Shown here piece by piece: positions 31,297 through 42,325 of a stretch of 64,000 nucleotides of DNA (the stretch's first letter is position 1; each line of letters starts with the position of its first letter). The DNA lies in the NCBI RefSeq assembly GCF_000234665.1, contig NC_018331.1, positions 620,001-684,000 on the forward strand, read 5' to 3'. This stretch comes from Leishmania mexicana MHOM/GT/2001/U1103. Its lineage: Eukaryota > Euglenozoa > Kinetoplastea > Trypanosomatida > Trypanosomatidae. The notes below the pieces were generated by a model. That model searched no databases and was not told the origin of the DNA. It worked only from the letters and a program-made list of their open reading frames with translations. A program made the position numbers and the translations under genes.

Positions 31297-33261
31297 CATA
31301 TAATGGACACGGGAAGAAAGCAACGAAAAAAAAGGACCGTTCTCTTAGCCCGTCATCGCCGGCCGTCATTCGACGGTGGGCGCCTCAGAGGATCACCGGT
31401 TAGGGTGGTGGTGGGGGGGGGTGGGGTCTTTGTCTCTTGTGACCGTGTTCTTTTTTTGTGCGGGCCTGTGAGGGGGTGTCGCCGCCACCCCTCCCCACCA
31501 CCACCACCACCAGTCAACTGTATCTCCGTCTCAGACTGCAGATTCTCTGCGAGTGGTTGTGGGAATATACGTGTATGTTTCTGAGCTCATCAGCTGACGT
31601 CACGTCTCTTGTCTTTTTTTTGTTTGTTGTCACCCTTCGTCATGACTGTGTGCTGTTCTGCCTTCCATACTTACACACACACACACACACACACGCACAC
31701 ACGCACACACACACAACCCCCTTCTGTCTCTTCTCTCTTCACTGTCGACTGTGTGGTTGCTAGCGTCCCATCCATCGCGGTTGTGTGCGTCGGTGTCCCG
31801 TGCGCCCTCTCGCTTCTCTCCGCAGTTGTTGTCGGGAGTTCCCAACCAAGCGCCGCAAAGAAGCAGAGCCGAGCACACGTCCCATACTACAGCTGATTGA
31901 ACCCTTCTTACTGTGTCCATTTCTGTGTCCTTGATGCGCTGCACCTCGGAGGCCTCATTTTACGTTTCTACTTTCACGTGCGTATCTGTGCGTGCGGCAC
32001 ACGCCCAAGAGCGCATTAGCTGGCCAAGGGAAATGCGTGCTTTTCTGACCATCTGCTTGCTTTTAAACACACACACACATCCCGCTCTGCCCACCTTCCG
32101 TCTCTCATGTGCCACATATACCTATTCATCGTTTCGCTTTCTTCTTTTGCTTGCTTGCTTGCCGTTAACGTTGGCAGTCCTTGATATAGGCGAAGGATCC
32201 TCTCGACGCCCACACAATCATGTATTCCCGTGCACGTGTGTGTGTGTGTGCGGTTAGTCATGACGTCGAGAAGAGCTCTTCTCATCTCCCACACCCTTAT
32301 TGTTGGCGTTTTTCTTTGTACGTGTGCGTATGCGCATGCGCGCGGGCGTGTTCTCACTGCCCCTCGTCGCTCTTCTTCGTTCTCGGCGCAGGGAGCGCCC
32401 TTGCGCCATCACTTCTCGTGCTGTCCTTCTCATGTCTGTTCTAGCGTTGGGGTGACGGGCTGGGGCGGAGTGGGCCAGCTGCGTTGGTTGCGTCATCTCC
32501 CTCTCTCTCAAGAGAGAGAGAACATGAATAAAGCAGGCAAATGTGTGCGTTGGTTTATATTCACATGTGCTGCAGAGACGCACTACAGCTCCTCTCTGCT
32601 CTTCCTCACTGTTTCGCTTTTTCATTTCTTGGCTAGTTGCGATGGCTGTGAATCTCTGTGAGCTTGTGATGGCATGCCCGATATTCACTGGTGTGTGCAG
32701 GCTGCGTCGCTCGTGCCTCTTCTCCCCCGAAATGCGTGTTTTGGCTTTCGCTCTTCCCTGCTTACTCTCTCACCGCTCCCCTCCTCCTCGTCCTTTGACT
32801 CTGCCTACTCGTGTGTCCTCGGCTCGTGACGCTCACTTCTCGTTGTAAGTGCTGTCATGTGAGGAACGGAAGACGACGAGGACCAAGTGGAACCTCACCC
32901 CCTCCCCTCTCACATACACACAGACACACAGACACCTCCCTCCCCCATCTCTCCACTCCCCGGTTCACAGAGGCCTGGCACAAAGCACGCTCAGCGTGTG
33001 TGCCAAGCCTTTGTGAGGCGGTTCCTGGTGCAGAGCGTGCGTGTAGACTCACAAGAGGCGAGGCCGAAATGATTTTGTCCCTCCGCCCCACCCCACCCCA
33101 CTCCCTGCTTGATACGCCGCTCCCTTTCAAACGTGAGGGCTAAGGCGAAGTTCGACGCGCGGCCATACCCGTCGCACCATAGACTCACACACACGTGCGC
33201 ACGCGCGGTCACCCATAGATTTGACAAGGATAAAGAGTACCGTTGTTGCTTCCCGTTGCGG
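31297..33261. other. Spacer with (CA)n tract
   Basis: About 2 kb without a gene. It contains a (CA)n microsatellite at 31672-31716 and a GAGAGA run near 32512-32521. Confidence 0.5.
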
Positions 33262-36200
33262 ATGAGCGTCACCGATCCGTACTCGCTGTCCCCGCAGAAC
33301 GGTGCGGTGGAGGCGACACTCTTTCAGCTGCTGTTTCCAGTTCACGCTACCCCTGCTACCGGAGTTGCCGTGGGAGACGCTATCGAAGTGAAGACACTAA
33401 GCGGTGATTCTCCTGAGAGGATCGCTGGGGCACTTGCGGTGTCGTCGCCGTCTGTCTCCGAGCGAATTCGGGCGTGGGAGACGGTGCCCCATAAGCGTGC
33501 AGCGCGCTCGTTCCGTGGCACGGAACGCACTGAGCTGGACAACCATGAAGTTCCCACGTTGCTACACACTGTGGATACGCAGCAGCGGCATGGCGCGTTT
33601 GCCGCGAAAGGTCCACTTGTGCGACACGCCGGTGCAGTTGGGCTGGATCGCCGCACGGATGCAAGTGCTGACCCCAGTACGGTACCATTCTCGATGCGTT
33701 TACGGGAAGTGGAGCGGCGATTTCGGGAACAGATGGAGGTGCACCGCGGTCTGACGGCGGCGTCCCGCCAAGTCGATGTCCTTGAGCGTTCTGTTCAACT
33801 GTTTCAAGCAGAGCGGCGCACGCGAGGGTTCGCGCAGGCGCTTGCCGATCGTCAAGACGCCATCTGGGCCCGTGTGTGGCCTGCTAGTTCCCTTGCGAAG
33901 ATGGGGGACACTGCAGCGACTGTGCATCGTCAAACGGCAGCATCGCCTCGTGTTGCGCCCATGCCGGCGGCGCGCCGTGGCGACAGCTCTGCGACACCTT
34001 CGACCAGCAGCGCTATCTCACCTCCGCCCCCCGCGTCCCCGACGGGCTTCTTGCTGAAGGATATCCTAGACACCTACTCAACCCCGCGTGAGCTTCGAGA
34101 GGCTAGCGGCCGCAGCCGGAGTACGACGGCCGCCGCTCCTGTTCCACCAAAGGCAACGAAGGCGCCACAAGGAGCCCCACTCGCCCCGGCACGCGAGGCG
34201 CGGAGGACTGTCGCTGGGGTGGACATTTTCCACCCCGAGAAGGCACCGAAACCGTACACTGTCATCCGCTACGTCGAGGCGAGATCCAAGCACGCCTCAG
34301 CCACACACGACGCTGTCGACCGCCAGGGCACCTCGACATCCTCGGCTGTCACCCCTGCCACAGCGGCAGCGGTGTCCGCAGCATCTTCGAAAAACCTCGC
34401 GAGAGGGGAAGTGAAAGGGGACTCCTCGCAAGCGCTCTCCAGCGTTGTGAGCGAGGAGCGTCAAGCGGACGAAGTAGGCGGAGGCAACGTCTCCGATGAG
34501 AGCAATGCCAGCGTCGCCGATGAAGCCGCGTCGACGAATGACACGTACGACGCGGACACGTTTGACTCGCACGTCTCAAGTAGAACCGCTGCGGATGCTT
34601 GGATGCGCAGCGCAAAGAGCTCTGCTGTGAGCAGCGCGATTCCTACGGTGGAAGCGACGTCATCTTCCCTCACACAGAGCATTACCTCTGAAGAAGTCGA
34701 AAGTGAAGCTGCTGGGCGTTCGTTGAGGTGTAACTGCCGTGACGGTGGTACGAGGAGTGACGCGCGCACGACACCCTTTTCTGAAATCCTGCAAGCCTTC
34801 TTTGACGCCTGTCGGTGCGTCTCGGCTGCCTCTGCTCGTCTGCTCCAGCCCCCGTATATTCAAGAGAGCAGCCATGATGCTGGTCAACACAGGCAACACA
34901 CCCCGAAGCCGGCGAAAATGGATGCCCCGCGTTCAGTCCCGAAGGCAGTGGAGGATGCTGGCGAACCGGGAGAGAAGGCGAAGGATGCTGCATCACGTGT
35001 CACCGCGTATGCAGTCACTGGTGCAGATGTCTCTCCAGCTTCTTGGCGTGACGCCCTGGAGCGGCAGCTACGCAACATACGTCGCCTTCAGCGCTTTCGT
35101 GTACACCTGCTTCGCCACCTGAAGCGCATTGATGTGCAGCGGCAGACTCACTGCAAGGCGACACGGCTGCTGCGGGAAGCCCAAGCCCTCGCCAAAGTAC
35201 GCCGTAAACTGCTCTCCGGCTCTAGCGTCGGGGGCGAAGCATCCTTGGGGAGTATGCTGCGTCACGTGAAGGGCGTCTCCACGGGGACAGGTGAGCGGAG
35301 GGACCCGCGCCGCGGTGGCGGTGGGCATGGCCATGGCGCTCCGCGGCAACAGCATTCCCTGCCTTCGCGGCTGAGAGCGAGTGTCGTGAGCGACGCCGAC
35401 ACAATATCGGAGGTGGTGTTCACCGACATGAACAGCAGCGTCGGCGACATCATCTCAGCTGACTCCAGCGTAGTGGAGGAAGAGATGCAGTATGGCAGCG
35501 ATCAAAGCGAGACTTTCATCTCGGACAGCATCGTCCAGGAAGAGGTGGCCAGCTGGGATGGGGCCTCCGGACACAGCGAGGTGGCCAGCGGTGGTGGCAC
35601 CATCTTGACCGAAGTGTCCAGGAGCCATGGGGGCAACAGTGACCCCTCTTACGGCAGCGACTCCTTCGAAGCGGCGAGTAACGCAGGCGCTGCGGAACGT
35701 TCTGCGTGGATCACGCGGCCTGGTATGGTGGCTGAAGTCCGCCTAGACGAGATCGAGGAGGAACTCGCAGACCGATTAGCCGAAATATCGTCGGATGCCA
35801 TCTCCGAAGGGAGCTCGATTCCATCCGACGTGGAAGAGCTTGTTGACCTGCTCCCCTCTTCACTCATCCCAAGCGAAATCGACGACGACGACGCGAGCCC
35901 GCAAGGCAGCTCTGCAACCACCATGGACTCCCACGTTGCCACTGGCATGAGCAGCTCCGCGGCGGCCTTGCGGGGACAGCAACGACGCATGTACGTTGGC
36001 GCAAAGGGCACCACCGCGTGGTATGCAGCTGCCGGAGAAGGGGTAGCGAGTGGTGGCAGCGGGGCGCTGACGGATCACAAGGCCTACATTCGTGACTCTC
36101 CTGGCTCTAGTGTGTACAGCGTGCCGGAGGACGCCGATGTGGACACACCTATGCTGCAGTCCACAGACGTCCACTCGGAAGGCACCCGAGACTCGGTGCC

Positions 36201-37146
36201 GAGGGCGAGTGGAAGCGTAGCGGACGTTAACGCGGCCGCATCCCTCGCGGCGGCGAACGAGAAGCGTATTCATGAAAGGCGCAGCCCGACCTCCTCGACC
36301 AAGAGCGACGGGAGCAGCAGTAGCTCGGAGGATGCCTTGACAATGTTGGAGGTGGACATGGCCCTTACGAAGGAGCGTCGGCACCACGCGTTGCGCTCTG
36401 CGTCTGATGTGCCAACGTTTGAGCAGCTCTACAACCCATCCGTGCCCCCGCTGGGGGAAGGGCCACCAAAGGGAAGCGGCAACGCCAGCACCACCAGCTC
36501 TGCCGGCAGCGGCCGGTCGTCCAAGCCAGATCGATGGAAAGGTGGATCTTCCCACAGTGTCGACATAGGGCGGTCGAACACCGCAGTCTCGTCCCTTCAT
36601 GAACGAGGTGCAGCGCACCCTCTGCACTACCCGACAGCGCGGATGGAGGCCGGCACACAGGCGGAGATGCCCGCCATGGACAGCCACCCCACGGCCGTAT
36701 TTGGGGCTTCACGAATGAAAGCGGCATATCCGACGGAGGACTACGTTGCGCAGAGTGCGTGGAAGGCGCGTCAGCTACACCTCTTGCGGCAGCTGCGATT
36801 ACCCATTGTGGATGACTCGGAGGACACGGTGAAGAACTCAGCGGAGGCCACCGACAACACAAGTTGCGGCTTTGAGCAGCGGCATCGTCCGCCGAAGGAC
36901 AAAGCCGATGCCGTGCTCGACGCCGCCGAAGCTGCAGCACATGAGGAGTGGGCGCAACACTGGGGTGTTGTGGAGTCGCTGCTGCAGACGCGTTTTTCCG
37001 CGTCATCCTGCATCGGTAGTGGCGCGCTACCGTCATCCTCGCGCCGCACAAGAAAGGTCCTCCTACAGCGCTTCCCCTCGGATTCAACGCCACCTACTCG
37101 GGACGCTTCTCAGTCGAGTGTGCCGGTGCCCTCTGCATCACGCTGA
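33262..37146 (+). CDS. Large Ser-rich protein of unknown function (1,294 aa)
   Basis: Starts MSVTDPYSLSPQNGAVEATL; the frame is open 153 nt upstream but that part reads like leader. Features seen: a charged helical stretch near residues 150-210 (LREVERRFREQMEVH, QLFQAERRTRGFAQALADRQ); long Ala/Ser/Thr-rich low-complexity linkers; a strongly basic helix near 595-655 (LERQLRNIRRLQRFRVHLLRH, then LLREAQALAKVRRKLL); and an acidic Ser/Asp/Glu region ~710-900 with repeated DxSxVxEE patterns. A second short basic helix (WKARQLHLLRQLRLP) is near 1165-1180. No membrane segment or enzyme motif is visible. The alternating basic coiled coils and acidic Ser-rich regions would suit a cytoskeletal or basal-body scaffold, but this is inference only. 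Confidence 0.85.
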   Translation: MSVTDPYSLSPQNGAVEATLFQLLFPVHATPATGVAVGDAIEVKTLSGDSPERIAGALAVSSPSVSERIRAWETVPHKRAARSFRGTERTELDNHEVPTLLHTVDTQQRHGAFAAKGPLVRHAGAVGLDRRTDASADPSTVPFSMRLREVERRFREQMEVHRGLTAASRQVDVLERSVQLFQAERRTRGFAQALADRQDAIWARVWPASSLAKMGDTAATVHRQTAASPRVAPMPAARRGDSSATPSTSSAISPPPPASPTGFLLKDILDTYSTPRELREASGRSRSTTAAAPVPPKATKAPQGAPLAPAREARRTVAGVDIFHPEKAPKPYTVIRYVEARSKHASATHDAVDRQGTSTSSAVTPATAAAVSAASSKNLARGEVKGDSSQALSSVVSEERQADEVGGGNVSDESNASVADEAASTNDTYDADTFDSHVSSRTAADAWMRSAKSSAVSSAIPTVEATSSSLTQSITSEEVESEAAGRSLRCNCRDGGTRSDARTTPFSEILQAFFDACRCVSAASARLLQPPYIQESSHDAGQHRQHTPKPAKMDAPRSVPKAVEDAGEPGEKAKDAASRVTAYAVTGADVSPASWRDALERQLRNIRRLQRFRVHLLRHLKRIDVQRQTHCKATRLLREAQALAKVRRKLLSGSSVGGEASLGSMLRHVKGVSTGTGERRDPRRGGGGHGHGAPRQQHSLPSRLRASVVSDADTISEVVFTDMNSSVGDIISADSSVVEEEMQYGSDQSETFISDSIVQEEVASWDGASGHSEVASGGGTILTEVSRSHGGNSDPSYGSDSFEAASNAGAAERSAWITRPGMVAEVRLDEIEEELADRLAEISSDAISEGSSIPSDVEELVDLLPSSLIPSEIDDDDASPQGSSATTMDSHVATGMSSSAAALRGQQRRMYVGAKGTTAWYAAAGEGVASGGSGALTDHKAYIRDSPGSSVYSVPEDADVDTPMLQSTDVHSEGTRDSVPRASGSVADVNAAASLAAANEKRIHERRSPTSSTKSDGSSSSSEDALTMLEVDMALTKERRHHALRSASDVPTFEQLYNPSVPPLGEGPPKGSGNASTTSSAGSGRSSKPDRWKGGSSHSVDIGRSNTAVSSLHERGAAHPLHYPTARMEAGTQAEMPAMDSHPTAVFGASRMKAAYPTEDYVAQSAWKARQLHLLRQLRLPIVDDSEDTVKNSAEATDNTSCGFEQRHRPPKDKADAVLDAAEAAAHEEWAQHWGVVESLLQTRFSASSCIGSGALPSSSRRTRKVLLQRFPSDSTPPTRDASQSSVPVPSASR

Positions 37147-37743
37147 GCGAGCTCGCGCCTCTCGCTCCCTCGGAGAGGTCAGGGACCGCGCGTACCTCGC
37201 CATTACAGAGCTGTCGAGGTCTTGTCATGGACATGCCTCGTTTTGCTTGTCTGCATGACGGCGGCATGTGCTGGGGCAAAACCGCAGGAGGAGGCGGAGG
37301 AGGATGCTGATCAGTCTGTGGACCGGAACGGGTCTACGTGACAAAGCTCCTATCGACGTGCATGAAGAGAAATCACGAGAGGCACAGAAGGCAGAAACTC
37401 GGTGAAGGACATCAGATGACGTCTAGAGCTCTCTATCCGCTGCAGCACGCACTGGTCGCGAGCCACACGACCGCGTGATCAGCCATGTCTCTCGCGCAAA
37501 GCCTTATTTTGAAGAGGTATGGGGGTTTCTCCCCTGTTGTCTATGTCGCCTCACTTCAATCAACGCATATTGGAGTCTTCGTCGTCTGCGCCTACCTGCT
37601 ACTGCTGCTGCCGTAGGGTAACCCCCTCACGCTCTGCACTCCATCATGTGTCCATCCTCTTCCTCCCGACAAGTCACACACACACACACGCATACTCCGG
37701 AGTGTGCGTGCGTGCGCCTGTCACCTCTTCTCTGTGTGCCTCA
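37147..37743. other. Spacer
   Basis: About 600 nt with no gene. A short CA run and a long C-rich tract lie at its 3' end. Confidence 0.5.
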
Positions 37744-37786
37744 ACCCCCCCCCCCCCACCTCCCACCCTCCCCCCACCCTCCCAAG
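37744..37786 (+). promoter_or_regulatory. Probable trans-splice acceptor of strumpellin
   Basis: A C-rich tract (37744-37783, including 13 C in a row) is followed by AG at 37785-37786, giving an 86-nt leader to the ATG at 37873. Further AGs at 37793-37826 are alternatives. Confidence 0.45.
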
Positions 37787-37872
37787 CACCGATAGAAGTA
37801 CTCAGTGCCTCAGACAGGTATTTGCTTTCCTTTCTCCCTTTGTTTGCCTTTCCAACCACGTTGAGGGCACCC

Positions 37873-40800
37873 ATGGTGCATCGCAGTCGGGCTACCGTCG
37901 ACCGCTCGTCCGATCATGAGGAACGCGTCAACTTCCTCGACGACGACTGTGGCCGCAACGCGCTGCAGTTGGCGGCACGAGGCAGCGCCATCGTCGCCAC
38001 CCTGCAGCGGCTGGCCGCCCACATCCCAGCTGAGTTTACGGCCCCAGGCGGGACACCGTATGCAAAGCTCATCTTCGATTTCAGCTACTTCAAGCACCAG
38101 GATCAGATCGAAAAAGGCATCGCGGACTCCGCAGAGCTGCTCGTTCTGGACAAGGAGTTCTACGACACGCACATGGAGCTGCTGGAGAAGTTCATGGCGC
38201 TTTTTAGAGGCATCTACGGCTACGTAACCGAGCTGAACCGCTACGTCCGCGAGATCCAAGATGGCCAGTACGTGGCCCAGACGCTGGATACGGTGCTGGA
38301 GTCCTTGGATGGCCGGCAACTCCTCTGCGAGCTGTATCACCTCTACGGTGTCATGCTGCTCCTGATGGACCACAAAATCGGCGGCTTGGTGCGGGAGCGC
38401 ATCATTGTGAGTTATGTGCGATACCGAGGCTCTGGAGAAGCACACACGGTGGAGGTGGCGGAGCTGTGTCGAGCCACTAGTCAGGGTGCAGGTGGGAGCT
38501 CCGCTATAGCCGCCAGCCCCATTAAGCGCACGCCAATGTCACCAAGGGCTGCCGCTGGTAGCGGTACTGGCATCAGCAGCTACCCGATCGACTACTTTGA
38601 GCGCATTCCGGTGCAGAAAGGCGTTGTGGTGCGACTGCTGGCCTGCATTCGGTCCGACGACATCTACCGCATGTCCAGCCATTACCCGAACCCAGACCAC
38701 CGGAGCGCTGCCATGGCACTGCAGGGCGGTATTGTGTTTGTACTCCTCTTCTTCTGTGGCGACGTGCTGGTGCAGCAGCTACCGGTGATGAAGGAGTTGG
38801 TGGAGAAGCACTTTGCGGACAACTGGGTTGTTCACTATTACAGCGGGTACACGGCGGATTTATCTGTTGCCTGGGCGTCATTTCCAGCAGCACGCGCGGC
38901 GGTGCGGCGCACTCTCGAGTGGCACAGTGTCACCTATCACTTGCAGCGCATGCGTGGCGCGTTGTCACGCAGCACCGAGCGTGTGCAAGCAGTGTTGGAG
39001 GAGGGGATGCTGACAGAGAACTATGTCTTGGACAATGTACACGCGTTGCTGTTGCCCATCATAACCGAATCAAACGTGGTGCTGCGCTGGTTTGTGCTCC
39101 AAGGAGTGTGCTCCGCCTCGGCGTCATCGCCGCCGGCGTCTCCTGTTCGCGGCGACTCCGATGAAGCGAGTCTTCGCGCCGCCGCTTCTGCTGCTGGGCA
39201 GGCGGTGCGCGCCAGCTTTGAGAACGATGAGCTTCTGACGCTCCTGCTGGCAACGGCGCAGCTGGAGAGCCACGTCCAGTCGCGCTTCGCGGCAGTGCTG
39301 CAGGAGAAGACAGCGCGCTGGGCAGGCGCAAAAAAGCAGGCGGTGTCGCGTGTGAAGAAGCTGTCGCACTTCTTCTCGGAGGACAACCTGCTCGACACGT
39401 CTGTGCACGACGCAGAGCTGGAGCGGTGGTTTGCCGAAGTCGGTGCTCGTATTGCCAACCTGCACATGAAGCGGCAGAGCGCGAAGGCGACACGGCGCAA
39501 GTTGCAGCGGCTAGTGGCGGCGTTGGAGAACATACAGGAGTTCGCCCAGGTGAACCAACAGCTGCAGGTGCTGCAGTACGTCCGAGAGACGTGCGCAGAC
39601 TTGCACCAGATGTTGCACTACCTGAACGCTGAGCGCCGTGTGCTTGGACGACTCGCCACCGTAACTGACTTCAGCTATGCGTGGGAGCTGCTCTCCGCAC
39701 GCGGATACCTCGTCCGCGAGCTTCAGGCCCGCATTCGCCGGCAGCCAGTTGTAGCGGCACAGATGCAAGCACTCTTCGCGAAGCTCTCGTCACTGCTTCA
39801 CCTGCCGTGCATCCGCATCGACCAAGGCATCACCGTCACTGCCGCGAGTGTTCTGGGAGTCGATGTGCGGCTCGAGCGGGCGCTGCAGTTCACCTCTACC
39901 TTTTACTCAGAGGAAGTGGTTTCGTTTCTGCGAAGCGTTCTACAGGTGATTCCGACCTCCATCTTCGAGGTCCTAAACAAAGTCATGTACCTCCTCACGA
40001 ATGCGTTGCGGGAGTGCCCAAGCAAGCTGCAGCGCGACGAGTGGAAGCACTGGAGCCAGCTCGAGACGCGCGAGCAGCTCTGCGCGTGCACGGCCGACAT
40101 AGCCCGCTACGCAGCCGGGCTGCTGGCAATGGAGGAAACGACGGTCGGTGTTGTGCGCGTCAATCCGCATCGACTCCTAGAAGACGGCATACGCAAGGAG
40201 CTCGTTGAGCACATTACGCGCGAGCTGCACGCTGGCATCTGGTTTGACCGGTCCAAGCCGTCCACCGTCGAGGACCTCGACAAGGAGCTGGTGCAGCTAG
40301 GGGCCCGGCTGCGTGGTGTGCGGAACTCCTTCGAGTATATCCAGGACTTCGTTAACGTGCACGGGCTTAAAATTTGGATGGAGGAGTTTCAGCGCATTGT
40401 CCGCTTCACCCTGCAGATGGAATGCAACGCCTTCTGGCCCAAAAAGGTGTACCCGTGGAGCTCGCCCTACCAATCCGCGAGCATCACGATCCCGTATTTT
40501 GCGCCGGCGCACCCCAAGGATGCGTATAGCTTCCTCGGTCACCTGGTCCAGCATCTGCTGTACCTGACGAGCCCGCGTGAGTCCATCTACTTTCCTGCCT
40601 ACGGTGCGTGGTTCACGCGGCGCCGGCTGTGTGAGTGCGTGGGGCCCCGCTTGCTTTCCCGCGTCGCGGATGCGGTCGATTGCACCGGGCTAGCCTGCCT
40701 CGACGAGCTCTTGAGCTCCATCGTGACCAAGGACATGCAGCTTCTGGTGCAACGGCTTGCCGAGTCGGTGGCGTTGCTTGAGTCGGCGCAACGCGGCGCT

Positions 40801-41757
40801 GCGCAGGAGGTCTGGCGGCGGTGCATGCCCACCACCGCGACTCCTGAGAAAGACGCGTTTTTGAAGGGTTATGATCAGCTGGCCTCCATTCTTGAGGCGT
40901 CGCCAGCAGCGCAAGAGGTTGGGGTCGTTGCGATGCGCGTTGGTCGCATTGCCTTGATTCGGCAGCTGATTGCCCACCAGCTGCGCTCAGACAGCAAGCA
41001 AGACAGCTCTGCACTGGTTGCGTGCGTGCAGGCAGTCAACACCGCCGTCGTAGCAACCCTGGAGAGTCACCTCGCCAAGGACCCGTTCGAGGCGAGGGCT
41101 GCCGGCGCCTCCCGATCGTGCGCAGAGGTGTCGGAGGGGCTGGTCTGCGGAACGGCGCCGCTGCTTAGCTTTGTCGGCCTTACAGACCCGTTCGCGACTG
41201 TGTACGAAGTTACGGACGGGGGCGGCGGTGTCTCGCCCGGTGGTGACAACACAACAGGTGAGTTCAGCCTTGGCGCACCTCCACCTGCGCCTACCACCAC
41301 TAGCAGCGGCGCCGCTCGCCCCGTCGCGGTTCCGACGAAGTTGACACTACCGCTCTTCGTTCTTCCACTCTGCGTGGTGGTGCTGCTCCACGTCCAGAAG
41401 TGCACCTACAGCGCGCGCTTCGACAGCTGCATTCCGGCGGAGAAGGAAGACGACGTGGACCCCACCGTGCTCGCTGTCGGCGTTGCAATCCTACTGCAGC
41501 AGTTCCCGCTGGAGGCAACCCGTCTTCTGTTGCAGCTACTGGCACAGGTGGTGCGCGTGTCCATCATTGCCAAAACTCCGACGCCAAAGGGGAAGGGCAA
41601 GGGCAAGGGGCCGGCAGCGCCGCTGATGTGCCGCTGCGCCGACGCTCTCAGAATGTGGATAGAGGTTTTTCAAGGGTACCTGCAGCGGTACCCGGAAAGG
41701 GAGCGGTCACATGGGGTTCCACCCAGTGTTCCTGATCGCTTTGCGCAGAGTGCGTGA
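37873..41757 (+). CDS. WASHC5: Strumpellin, WASH complex subunit 5 (1,294 aa)
   Basis: A core subunit of the WASH complex, which activates Arp2/3 on endosomes. Similarity to strumpellin is strong at the N-terminus: GRNALQLAARGSAIVATLQRL (~19-39), KLIFDFSYFKHQDQIEKGI, LNRYVREIQDGQYVAQTLD, LLCELYHLYGVMLLLMDHKIG and RERIIVSYVRYRG (to ~190), all in the order and spacing of the animal protein. It continues with SSHYPNPDHRSAAMALQGG and later FFSEDNLLDTSVHD, with mostly helical sequence to the end. The protein is longer than human strumpellin (1,159 aa) because of low-complexity insertions at about residues 205-235 (Ser/Pro/Gly), 415-445 (Ser/Pro/Ala) and 1115-1155 (Gly/Pro/Thr). The frame is open upstream to 37519 but that part is leader-like. 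Confidence 0.93.
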   Translation: MVHRSRATVDRSSDHEERVNFLDDDCGRNALQLAARGSAIVATLQRLAAHIPAEFTAPGGTPYAKLIFDFSYFKHQDQIEKGIADSAELLVLDKEFYDTHMELLEKFMALFRGIYGYVTELNRYVREIQDGQYVAQTLDTVLESLDGRQLLCELYHLYGVMLLLMDHKIGGLVRERIIVSYVRYRGSGEAHTVEVAELCRATSQGAGGSSAIAASPIKRTPMSPRAAAGSGTGISSYPIDYFERIPVQKGVVVRLLACIRSDDIYRMSSHYPNPDHRSAAMALQGGIVFVLLFFCGDVLVQQLPVMKELVEKHFADNWVVHYYSGYTADLSVAWASFPAARAAVRRTLEWHSVTYHLQRMRGALSRSTERVQAVLEEGMLTENYVLDNVHALLLPIITESNVVLRWFVLQGVCSASASSPPASPVRGDSDEASLRAAASAAGQAVRASFENDELLTLLLATAQLESHVQSRFAAVLQEKTARWAGAKKQAVSRVKKLSHFFSEDNLLDTSVHDAELERWFAEVGARIANLHMKRQSAKATRRKLQRLVAALENIQEFAQVNQQLQVLQYVRETCADLHQMLHYLNAERRVLGRLATVTDFSYAWELLSARGYLVRELQARIRRQPVVAAQMQALFAKLSSLLHLPCIRIDQGITVTAASVLGVDVRLERALQFTSTFYSEEVVSFLRSVLQVIPTSIFEVLNKVMYLLTNALRECPSKLQRDEWKHWSQLETREQLCACTADIARYAAGLLAMEETTVGVVRVNPHRLLEDGIRKELVEHITRELHAGIWFDRSKPSTVEDLDKELVQLGARLRGVRNSFEYIQDFVNVHGLKIWMEEFQRIVRFTLQMECNAFWPKKVYPWSSPYQSASITIPYFAPAHPKDAYSFLGHLVQHLLYLTSPRESIYFPAYGAWFTRRRLCECVGPRLLSRVADAVDCTGLACLDELLSSIVTKDMQLLVQRLAESVALLESAQRGAAQEVWRRCMPTTATPEKDAFLKGYDQLASILEASPAAQEVGVVAMRVGRIALIRQLIAHQLRSDSKQDSSALVACVQAVNTAVVATLESHLAKDPFEARAAGASRSCAEVSEGLVCGTAPLLSFVGLTDPFATVYEVTDGGGGVSPGGDNTTGEFSLGAPPPAPTTTSSGAARPVAVPTKLTLPLFVLPLCVVVLLHVQKCTYSARFDSCIPAEKEDDVDPTVLAVGVAILLQQFPLEATRLLLQLLAQVVRVSIIAKTPTPKGKGKGKGPAAPLMCRCADALRMWIEVFQGYLQRYPERERSHGVPPSVPDRFAQSA

Positions 41758-41975
41758 AAGGTAGCGGTGGGGCGGGGAGCAACCACCGAACGTGGTGGAC
41801 GCGCCATCCGCAGCCCTACAAAGTATGCCCGGGTGCCCTCATGGCCCTATCGCGCATATCGTTTTTTCTTCTGCTTCCGCTTTGCGGCACCTGGCTGCCT
41901 CCGTGCTCGTCCCCGCTCCTCGCATCACATTATTTTCTTTGCGTGCAGCCATCTTGTCCACCGTGTCTATGATAC

Positions 41976-42325
41976 GCCACCCACGAGCAAGTCGGCAAAT
42001 ATACGCACGCACAACCACGGCTCCGCCTCGCCTCCGCGGCACCACGGCTATGCCAAGCAGCAGGGCCAGCCAACACCGCTTGGCGCCGCTCAGTCCCACT
42101 GCAATGCCACTGTGTACACCGCAGGCTAAACCCAGGACAACGCTCGACATCACCGCAACGCCGCTAATGCAGAAGAGCAGCCGGCGGGTGCGTACACCTG
42201 CTGAATGGTCGACACGATGCGTAGTGAGTCGGCACAAAGGTAACCAGCATGACCGCACGTCTCTCCGGCACGGCGCCAGCACCGACACGTCCGCCGGCAC
42301 CACGAGTCCGCCAGTCGTACCCTCG
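41976..42325 (-). repeat. Dispersed 350-bp repeat, copy B (inverted)
   Basis: Reverse complement of 30946-31296 with about eight differences. It lies in the 3' flank of strumpellin, so that mRNA would carry the antisense version of the element present in the Bro1 mRNA. Similarity stops sharply near 42325 and more gradually near 41976. Confidence 0.85.

Noticed and set aside
33262..41757. The unknown protein and strumpellin both have exactly 1,294 codons
   Set aside because: No sequence similarity between them, so the equal length is coincidence.
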